From positions 62,001 through 126,000 of the forward strand of contig NZ_SGXM01000009.1 in the NCBI RefSeq assembly GCF_004217045.1: a stretch of DNA of 64,000 nt. The letters run 5' to 3'. How positions within the stretch are numbered: the stretch's first letter is position 1; each line of letters starts with the position of its first letter. A program made the position numbers and the translations under genes. Source of the DNA: Cupriavidus agavae (GTDB taxonomy: Bacteria > Pseudomonadota > Gammaproteobacteria > Burkholderiales > Burkholderiaceae). The notes under the pieces were generated by a model. The model was given only the letters and a program-made list of their open reading frames with translations, ran no database searches and was not told the DNA's origin. Below, piece by piece: positions 58,489 to 64,000 of this stretch.

Positions 58489-59140
58489 CGAGCATGGCCA
58501 GGTGGTCGGCAAAGCCGCCCGTGGCGCGGCCCTGGCGGCGCGCGCTGGTGACCACCTGGGGCTGGGTGCTCCACGCGATCTGCGCGTTGATGGCGATCAG
58601 CGCCTGCACCAGCGCCACGTCCTCGCTGCTGGCGTGGGGCGGGAAGCCGCCGGCACGGGCGTACGCCACCGGGCAGATGCCGAGGTTGGCGCCGTGGATG
58701 TGGCGGTGGTCGTCCTGCCGGCAATAGCGCGCGGCAAAGCGGGCCGGTACGTGGTCGGGCTGCTGGCTCCAGTCGTCCACGGTCACCAGCCCGCATACGG
58801 CGTCGGCGCCGAGCGAGAGCTGGGCGACGAGCCAGTCCGGGGCCACGCAGGTGTCGGCATCGGTGAAGGCCAGCCAGCGCGCGCCGGCGCGCATCAGGTA
58901 CTCGGCGCCATGGTGGCGCGCCATGCCCACGTTGCGCGCCGCAATCGGCAGGCAGACGGCCTCGGCGGCCGCATGGCGCTCGACGATGGCACGCGAGTCG
59001 TCGGAGCAGTCGTCAAGCACGACCGCGATCCGCACGGGCTCGCCGAGCAGCCCCGGATGCCGCGCGGCCACCGCCAGCGCGGCCAGGCATGCCGGCAGGC
59101 AGACCTCTTCGTTGTGAGCGGGAACGACGACGCCGATCAT
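58457..59140 (-). CDS. Family 2 glycosyltransferase
   Basis: 227 residues. GT-A fold: VVVPAHNEEVCLPACL at the start, LDDCSDDS (nucleotide-sugar contact), FTDADT as the metal-binding DxD and SSEDVALVQ near the acceptor site. No membrane helix, so it acts in the cytoplasm. Coupled to the methyltransferase by an ATGA overlap. Short compared with most GT2 enzymes, as is typical for single-domain members. Confidence 0.93.
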   Translation of the reverse strand: MIGVVVPAHNEEVCLPACLAALAVAARHPGLLGEPVRIAVVLDDCSDDSRAIVERHAAAEAVCLPIAARNVGMARHHGAEYLMRAGARWLAFTDADTCVAPDWLVAQLSLGADAVCGLVTVDDWSQQPDHVPARFAARYCRQDDHRHIHGANLGICPVAYARAGGFPPHASSEDVALVQALIAINAQIAWSTQPQVVTSARRQGRATGGFADHLAMLATLSADATQA

Positions 59141-59730
59141 TGCATGGCCTCCCTCAGACGCAGCGCTTGCGGGTTACGCGACCAGACTTCGATTACGAAA
59201 TCGGGCTCCACATGCCGGACATGGCGGTGCAGGCCCGGCTGGTGCGCCACGTCGCCGTGCACGTGGCGCGTGGCGAGGCGCCGCTCGGCAAACGGGCGCA
59301 GCCAGTGGCAGGCCACGATCGTGCCGTTCGGATTCAGCGCGGCGCCGGCGTGGCGCGCGGTGTCGCGCCAGTCATCGCGCTCGAAGTAGTAGCCGATCTC
59401 GCTCAGCACGATCAGGTCGAACGTTCCCGCGGGCCAGTCGGCGGGCAGCGTGGCGCGGCGCACATCCACATGGGGCAGCGCCGCCATGCGTGCCTGCGTG
59501 CGCCGCACCGCGCGCTCGGCCAGGTCCACGGCCAGCAGGGTGTCGCAGCGCGTGGCCAGCTCGGCGGTCAGCAGGCCCGTGGCGCAACCGGCTTCAAGCG
59601 CGCGGCCATAGCGTTTCTCGGGCAGCGCGGCCATCAGCACATCGCGCTTGCGGGCCTCGTACCAGAGGGTCTCGAAGCCCCAAGGGTCGGCCTGCTCGAA
59701 GATGGCGTCGAAATTCGTGGCTGCGCTCAT
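59137..59730 (-). CDS. SAM-dependent methyltransferase (NodS-like)
   Basis: 197 residues from ATG 59730 with GGAGG eight bases before. Motif I ALEAGCATGLLTAELA near 43-58, LLAVDLAERAV and FDLIVLSEIGYYFERDDW place it with NodS-type N-methyltransferases, which methylate the amino group of deacetylated chitooligosaccharides. Here it lies between a glycosyltransferase and an ACAD-like gene with 4-bp overlaps on both sides, and a PIG-L deacetylase belongs to the same cluster, so a deacetylated amino sugar is a plausible substrate. Confidence 0.92.
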   Translation of the reverse strand: MSAATNFDAIFEQADPWGFETLWYEARKRDVLMAALPEKRYGRALEAGCATGLLTAELATRCDTLLAVDLAERAVRRTQARMAALPHVDVRRATLPADWPAGTFDLIVLSEIGYYFERDDWRDTARHAGAALNPNGTIVACHWLRPFAERRLATRHVHGDVAHQPGLHRHVRHVEPDFVIEVWSRNPQALRLREAMQ

Positions 59731-60737
59731 GGCCGGTACCTCCCGGCGTCTTCCTCTTCGGCCACCGCCAGCCCGAGCGCCGCGAGGTCGCGCTCGGCAT
59801 GGCTCTGGCGCAGGAAGACGGGCAGATCGGCGTAGAGCGCAGCCAGTCGGCCGTTGCGGCACAGCGGGCCGGCGCCCAATACGTGGCCGGCGCGCTGCAG
59901 CACCGTCTGGGCCGCCGCCTCGACCACCGTGCGCAGGCGCATGGCCGGGACGAAGGCGTCCTCGGCGGGGTGGGCGTCGATCCATGCCGCCGTCTCGCGC
60001 AGGAGCGCGGCGGCGGCTTCGAGCGCGCCCTCGATCGCGCCCAGATGCGCGGCCGCGTGCGGGTCCTTGCGCTGGCGCACGGCGTGGCGCACGGCATCGG
60101 CCAGCGGCAGTGCCGCGCCGTACCAGCAGGCCGCAATGCCCGCGCCGCCGTGCCAGAAGCCCGGCCGGTCCAGATAGGCGCGGTCGCCGCCGATGCAGAG
60201 GGCAGGGCAGTTCTCGAACAGGACATCGCCGCTGCAGGTGGCTGCCATGCCTACCGCAAGCCAGCCATCGGTAGTGATCGTGACGCCGGGGCCGTGCAGG
60301 TCCACCGCGGCCAGCCGCGCCGAGCCGTCGCCGCCATGGCACGTCACCAGCGCGTGCGTGACGCCGTTGGCGCCCGAGCACCATGCCTTGCGGCCGTTCA
60401 GCAGCACCGGCTCGCCGTGGCGGATGCCGGTGGCGGCGGCCAGCGCCCGGGTATCGGTATCGATGGCCGGGCTCAGGCCGACGCGGGCATCGGGAGGCTC
60501 GGCGGCCCAGACCGCCCAGCGCGAGCCTGCCGGCGGCGTGGCATCGGCCACTTCCGCCAGAATCGCCAACGCGTCGGCATGGGCCTCGAACAGCTTGATG
60601 CCTACCGCGCCGAACCCGGTGCCGATGTCCGCCAGCAACTGCCAGCGGGCCAGCGTCCGGCCGTGGCCGGGCAGCGGGATGCCTTCGGGCCCCACGTACC
60701 GGGCGGCAATGCTGTCGAGCGTGTCTCGCGGATTCAT
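59727..60737 (-). CDS. Acyl-CoA dehydrogenase-like protein
   Basis: 336 residues from ATG 60737, about 40 shorter than a normal ACAD. Middle beta-domain (GRKAWCSGANGVTHALVTC, DGWLAVGMAATCSGDV) and C-terminal helical bundle are visible, but the usual catalytic Glu region is hard to place. It may oxidise a carrier-bound acyl group or use flavin for another reaction such as N-oxidation. First gene of an operon with the methyltransferase and glycosyltransferase; promoter in bidirectional element B. Confidence 0.88.
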   Translation of the reverse strand: MNPRDTLDSIAARYVGPEGIPLPGHGRTLARWQLLADIGTGFGAVGIKLFEAHADALAILAEVADATPPAGSRWAVWAAEPPDARVGLSPAIDTDTRALAAATGIRHGEPVLLNGRKAWCSGANGVTHALVTCHGGDGSARLAAVDLHGPGVTITTDGWLAVGMAATCSGDVLFENCPALCIGGDRAYLDRPGFWHGGAGIAACWYGAALPLADAVRHAVRQRKDPHAAAHLGAIEGALEAAAALLRETAAWIDAHPAEDAFVPAMRLRTVVEAAAQTVLQRAGHVLGAGPLCRNGRLAALYADLPVFLRQSHAERDLAALGLAVAEEEDAGRYRP

Positions 60738-60771
60738 CGGTGTGCCATATGTTGCGAAGATGGCCCTTGTC

Positions 60772-60787
60772 CGCAAGTTCCTTGCCA
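60772..60787 (-). promoter_or_regulatory. Sigma-54-like promoter of ACAD operon (left half of element B)
   Basis: Minus strand TGGCAAGGAACTTGCG, same class as element A. Leader about 24 bases. Confidence 0.65.
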
Positions 60788-60792
60788 GCGGC

Positions 60793-60808
60793 TGGCATGC
60801 GTTTCGCA
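60793..60808 (+). promoter_or_regulatory. Sigma-54-like promoter of TPP enzyme (right half of element B)
   Basis: TGGCATGCGTTTCGCA: GG-N10-GC kept, one mismatch in each box. Leader about 113 bases. Confidence 0.5.
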
Positions 60809-60932
60809 CCCGGCCCTGTATGGCGTGGCGCGCCATGCCGGCCCGCGCCGGCCCCGGCATCCCGGCTGTCATGGGAATGCAATCTTTACTGCTTTTATCC
60901 ACATTGCCTGGCACTACAGGGACTTCAAGCAC

Positions 60933-62732
60933 ATGGCTACCGTTGCCGATTTCATACTCGAACGCCTGCGCGCCTGGGGCGTGGCGCGCATCTACGGCTA
61001 CCCCGGCGATGGCATCAACGGCATGCTGGGTGCGCTGGACCGCGCCGAGGCCCAGGGCCCGCGCCTGATCCAGGTGCGGCACGAGGAGAGTGCCGCCATG
61101 ATGGCCTGCGCGCACGCCAAGTTCACCGGCGAGATGGGGGTGTGCCTGGCCACGTCAGGTCCGGGCGCCATCCATCTGCTGAACGGCCTTTACGACGCCA
61201 AGGCCGACCACCAGCCCGTGCTGTGCCTGGTCGGCCAGCAGCGCCGTGCGGCACTGGGCGGAGACTACCAGCAGGAAGTCGACCTGCTCTCGCTGTTCAA
61301 GGACGTTGCCCACGAATACGTGCAGATGGCCGTCACGCCGGGACAGGTGCGGCACCTGATCGACCGCGCGGCCCGCATCGCGCTGGACCAGCGCACGGTG
61401 ACCTGCGTGATCCTGCCCAATGACATCCAGGAGATGGACGCCGTGCCGGTGCCGCCGGCCGAGCATGGCACGGTACACAGTGGCGTGGGCTACGTGCGGC
61501 CCCGCGTGGTGCCCGACGAGGCCACGCTCGACCGTGCCGCCGAAGTGCTCAACGCCGGGAAGAAGGTGGCGATGCTGGTTGGCGCGGGAGCGCTGGGCGC
61601 CACCGACGAGGTGATCGCCGTGGCCGAGCGGCTCGGGGCTGGCGTGGCCAAGGCGTTGCTCGGCAAGGCCGTGCTGCCGGACAGCCTGCCGTATGTGACG
61701 GGTAGCATCGGCCTGCTCGGCACGAAGGCAAGCTGGCAGTTGATGAGCGACTGCGACACGCTGCTGATGGTCGGCTCGTCGTTCCCGTACTCGGAGTTCC
61801 TGCCGCAGGAAGGGCAGGCGCGCGGCGTGCAGATCGACCTGGACGGCCGCAAGCTCAGCCTGCGCTACCCGATGGAGGTGCCGATGGTGGGCGACGCACG
61901 CGAGACGCTCACGGCATTGCTGCCCCGGCTCGACGCGCGCACCGACTTCGGCTGGCGCGAGCAGGTGGAGGCCAACACCGAGCGCTGGTGGCGCGTACTC
62001 GAAAAGCGCGCCATGGACGACGCGGTACCGATCAACCCCCAGCGCGTGTTCTGGGAGCTGTCTTCGCGGCTGCCCGCCGATGCCATCCTGTGCGCGGATT
62101 CCGGCACCGCCGCCAGCTGGTACGCGCGCGATATCCGCATGCAACGCGGCATGATGGGAACGCTGTCTGGCGGGCTGGCCACCATGGCGCCGGCGCTGCC
62201 CTACGCCATCGCCGCCAAGTGCTGCCATCCGGGGCGGCTGGCCATTGCGCTCGAAGGCGACGGCGCGATGCAGATGAACGGCATCAACGAACTGATCACC
62301 GTGGCGGCACGCTGGCACGAGTGGACCGACCCGCGGCTGATCGTGCTCGTGCTCAACAACGGCGACCTGAACATGGTGACGTGGGAGCAGCGCTCGCTCG
62401 GCGGCGATCGCCGGTTTGACACCTCGCAGACCGTGCCACCGTTCGACTACGCGGCCTACGCGCGCATGCTGGGGCTCGACGGCATCCGGGTAGAGACCCC
62501 CGACGCGGTTGGCCCGATGTGGGAGCAGGCGTTGCAGGCGAAGCGGCCGGTCGTGCTCGACGTGCTGACCAACCCGGCGGTTCCGCCCGTGCCGCCACAC
62601 ATGCCCGTGGAAGCCGTGCGCCACTACATGAAGGCGTTGCGCAGCGGCGATTCGCAGGCGCGCGAGGTGCTGCGCGCCACGGCAAGGGAGATGTGGGCCG
62701 AGGCGGTGCCGGCGCGCAACGTGCCTGGCTGA
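60933..62732 (+). CDS. Thiamine-pyrophosphate-dependent decarboxylase/oxidase (pyruvate oxidase-like)
   Basis: 599 residues from ATG 60933. Three TPP-enzyme domains: N-terminal pyrimidine-binding domain with the catalytic Glu in RHEESAAMMA, central domain with the FAD/cofactor-type GAGALGA segment, and C-terminal TPP-binding motif GDGAMQMNG ... NNGDLN. Close in pattern to PoxB-type pyruvate oxidases and acetolactate-synthase-like proteins; lacks a clear membrane-binding tail. Divergent from the ACAD operon, sharing element B. Confidence 0.92.
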   Translation: MATVADFILERLRAWGVARIYGYPGDGINGMLGALDRAEAQGPRLIQVRHEESAAMMACAHAKFTGEMGVCLATSGPGAIHLLNGLYDAKADHQPVLCLVGQQRRAALGGDYQQEVDLLSLFKDVAHEYVQMAVTPGQVRHLIDRAARIALDQRTVTCVILPNDIQEMDAVPVPPAEHGTVHSGVGYVRPRVVPDEATLDRAAEVLNAGKKVAMLVGAGALGATDEVIAVAERLGAGVAKALLGKAVLPDSLPYVTGSIGLLGTKASWQLMSDCDTLLMVGSSFPYSEFLPQEGQARGVQIDLDGRKLSLRYPMEVPMVGDARETLTALLPRLDARTDFGWREQVEANTERWWRVLEKRAMDDAVPINPQRVFWELSSRLPADAILCADSGTAASWYARDIRMQRGMMGTLSGGLATMAPALPYAIAAKCCHPGRLAIALEGDGAMQMNGINELITVAARWHEWTDPRLIVLVLNNGDLNMVTWEQRSLGGDRRFDTSQTVPPFDYAAYARMLGLDGIRVETPDAVGPMWEQALQAKRPVVLDVLTNPAVPPVPPHMPVEAVRHYMKALRSGDSQAREVLRATAREMWAEAVPARNVPG

Positions 62733-62743
62733 GGCGGCTCAGC
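62728..62743. other. Palindrome containing two convergent stop codons
   Basis: GCTGAG (62728-62733), GCGG, CTCAGC (62738-62743). The TGA of the TPP gene and the TGA of the CinA-like gene both lie within the stem; genes are six bases apart. Confidence 0.6.
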
Positions 62744-63284
62744 GCCGGGCAGCCAGCGTGTGGTAATGCTGCACGCGCGACAGCGCATAGCTGGCCGCCG
62801 CCATGCGGATCTCGTTGCGGTCGCCGGGAAAGCGGCGCGTCTCGCTGAATTCGATATCGTCCGGGACCGCGCCGCCGCGACGGAAGCGCCAGGCAAAGCA
62901 CTGGGTCCCGGGCGGCGTGCCGTCGTCGGCGCCATCATCGGCCACGCCGGTGTTGGCGATGACGAGGCTCGCGTCCGTGTACCCGCTCATGCCCCGCGCC
63001 ATGGCCAGCGACACCGCTTCGCTGGTCAGGCCATGCCGGTCGATGGTCTCCCGCGGCACGTGCAGTACGCCGGTCTTGGCGCCGGGATCGTAGGTGACGA
63101 TGGCCAGCCGCAGGACCGCGCCGCAGCCGGGTACTTCGGCGATGCGCGAGGCGATCAGGCCCGCCGTGCACGATTCGGCTGTCGCCAGCGTCAGCGACTG
63201 GCGCTGCAGGAAATGGGCGATCGCGCGCATGTCGGTGTCGGCGTGCCGCGCAGTGTCGGAGGGAATGCTGTCTGGATCGGTCAT
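62739..63284 (-). CDS. CinA-family nicotinamide-nucleotide amidohydrolase-like protein
   Basis: 181 residues equal to the C-terminal CinA domain alone. Signature ATAESCTAGLIASRIAEVPG near 35-54 (nucleophilic Ser/Cys region) and VIANTGVADDG. PncC-type enzymes deamidate NMN to recycle NAD. The N-terminal MocF-like half of full-length CinA is absent. Downstream of katE on the same strand, with a strong hairpin between. Confidence 0.9.
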   Translation of the reverse strand: MTDPDSIPSDTARHADTDMRAIAHFLQRQSLTLATAESCTAGLIASRIAEVPGCGAVLRLAIVTYDPGAKTGVLHVPRETIDRHGLTSEAVSLAMARGMSGYTDASLVIANTGVADDGADDGTPPGTQCFAWRFRRGGAVPDDIEFSETRRFPGDRNEIRMAAASYALSRVQHYHTLAARR

Positions 63285-63304
63285 GGCGACGACGCTCCTC
63301 GCAC

Positions 63305-63338
63305 GCCGGCCGGAGGGCCCCTGGCCCGTCCGGCCGGC
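63305..63338 (-). terminator. Hairpin between katE and CinA-like gene
   Basis: GCCGGCCGGA (63305-63314) and TCCGGCCGGC (63329-63338), perfect 10-bp stem with a GC-rich 14-base loop region; no T-run. Confidence 0.6.
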
Positions 63339-63346
63339 TCAGGCGC

Positions 63347-64000
63347 TCAGACCGGGATCTTCAGCGCGTCGGGGCGCTGCCACCAGCGGTGCTGCCCCAC
63401 GGCGTCGAGGAATTCCTGGTGCTTCGCCTGGTCCTCGGCCGGTGCCATGACCAGCCCCGGCCCGGCGAACCCGCCGGGCAGGCCCACCCGGCTTGCCGCC
63501 TCGGCCACCAGCGCCGCGCCCGTGCCGCCCGCGCCCACCGCCTTGTAGTGCTTGTAGGACTCGGCGATGAACAGCAGCGCATTCGGATCGGGCTCGGCGG
63601 GCGGCGTCGGGTTGTCCGGCACGTACACCGCGTCGAACAGCACCGAGCCCACCGAGGCCAGCGCGTGGTCCACCGGCAGCATGGCGCCGCCGGCCGTGGT
63701 CACGCCCATGGCGCGCGGCCCGACGATCTTGATGTTGGCGCGGGCGGCGGTGCCCAGCGCCTGCAGCGACGCCACGGCCTTGTCGTCCACCCCGTCATTG
63801 ACCAGCACGGCGATGTTGCGGCCCGTGATGTCGCCCTTGGGCTGGGCGTCGAGGCTCAGCGCCGGCGACCGGGGAACGCCGTAGTCGTCGATCGGCTTCG
63901 GCTGGCCCACCGGTTCCACGGCAATGCCGAGGTTGTCCGCCACGCCCTGCGCCAGTTCCGGCGCGATGTGCACGATCTGGCCGACCACGCGGGCGCGGAT
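63347..64000 (-). CDS. katE: Large-subunit catalase KatE, C-terminal part (5' end beyond window)
   Basis: 217 residues visible, open to the right edge. The start of this piece (RVVGQIVHIAPELAQGVADNLG) is the end of the catalase core, followed by the flavodoxin/DJ-1-like C-terminal domain unique to HPII-type large catalases (NIAVLVNDGVDDKAVASLQAL, FDAVYVPDN, ESYKHYKAVGAGG). Haem-binding catalytic residues lie outside the window. Degrades hydrogen peroxide, usually in stationary phase. Confidence 0.92.
   Translation of the reverse strand: MRARVVGQIVHIAPELAQGVADNLGIAVEPVGQPKPIDDYGVPRSPALSLDAQPKGDITGRNIAVLVNDGVDDKAVASLQALGTAARANIKIVGPRAMGVTTAGGAMLPVDHALASVGSVLFDAVYVPDNPTPPAEPDPNALLFIAESYKHYKAVGAGGTGAALVAEAASRVGLPGGFAGPGLVMAPAEDQAKHQEFLDAVGQHRWWQRPDALKIPV

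Noticed and set aside
60772..60787. RpoE-type -35 box (GGAACTT inside the element)
   Set aside because: No matching -10 at 16-17 bases, and the other elements lack GGAACTT while all keep GG-N10-GC.
1..64000. tRNA, rRNA, transposase, integrase or att sites
   Set aside because: None recognised on either strand by reading; weakly structured RNAs could still be missed.

Overview
The window is GC-rich, gene-dense DNA from a betaproteobacterium of the Burkholderiaceae, most likely Cupriavidus or a close relative. That rests on gene content and protein style: a lysine/alanine-tailed HU protein, a Tle3-type T6SS module, a glucarate/galactarate set with KdgD, AtoE-CatC-PcaD genes, and an outward-facing DUF3649/PepSY/DUF3325/TonB-receptor cluster. 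No tRNA, rRNA, CRISPR array, insertion sequence or prophage was seen. It reads as chromosome or chromid rather than a mobile island, apart from two small toxin-antitoxin modules. The outermost genes are cut at both edges.

Layout. 1-6.7 kb (minus strand): a type VI secretion effector module, VgrG -> Tle3-like lipase -> Tli3-like immunity lipoprotein -> PAAR tip -> membrane protein. 6.8-15.2 kb: Amt ammonium channel, HU, acyl-CoA thioesterase, CreA, an SDR/acyl-CoA ligase pair, arylamine N-acetyltransferase, Mpo1-like membrane protein and a histone-H1-like HU fusion. 15.3-18.0 kb: a 2-oxoglutarate/Fe(II)-type oxygenase and a type II NADH dehydrogenase-like flavoprotein. 18.1-22.4 kb: aldarate catabolism (kdgD divergent from gudP-garD). 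22.5-26.8 kb: a one-protein HipA/YjjJ kinase and a ligase-IclR-isomerase operon. 27-33.4 kb: TonB-dependent iron uptake with an AraC regulator, then an AhpD-like protein. 33.4-41.2 kb: HAD-like protein, small zinc protein, chemoreceptor with an atypical response regulator, cardiolipin synthase, TetR regulator, Gly/Tyr-rich lipoprotein and an unknown protein. 41.5-46.3 kb: a phospholipase D-VTT fusion with an EEP-family partner, AraC regulator and EamA exporter. 46.5-49.9 kb: two YefM/YoeB modules flanking a LysR/old-yellow-enzyme pair. 50-53.8 kb: BON protein and a transporter-YciI-CatC-PcaD operon. 53.8-64 kb: PRC-barrel, SDR, flavodoxin-like reductase, second BON protein, PIG-L deacetylase, membrane protein, glycosyltransferase, methyltransferase, acyl-CoA-dehydrogenase-like protein, TPP-dependent decarboxylase, CinA-like amidase and large catalase.

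The most striking feature is in the last 14 kb. Eight promoters there, of which seven are well placed, carry sigma-54-like -24/-12 elements (GG-N10-GC). Two intergenic regions 6.4 kb apart (54312-54348 and 60772-60808) hold nearly the same 37-bp bidirectional element: a 16-bp promoter facing left, a GCGGC spacer, and a 16-bp promoter facing right. This suggests that BON, PRC-barrel, SDR/flavodoxin, PIG-L, the ACAD/methyltransferase/glycosyltransferase operon and the TPP enzyme form one co-regulated stress or envelope regulon. Inside it, the ACAD-methyltransferase-glycosyltransferase operon plus PIG-L deacetylase looks like an uncharacterised pathway that makes or edits a glycosylated, N-deacetylated molecule. 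Many start codons were reassigned from the longest open frame using Shine-Dalgarno spacing, 4-bp overlaps or family length, as stated in each entry.
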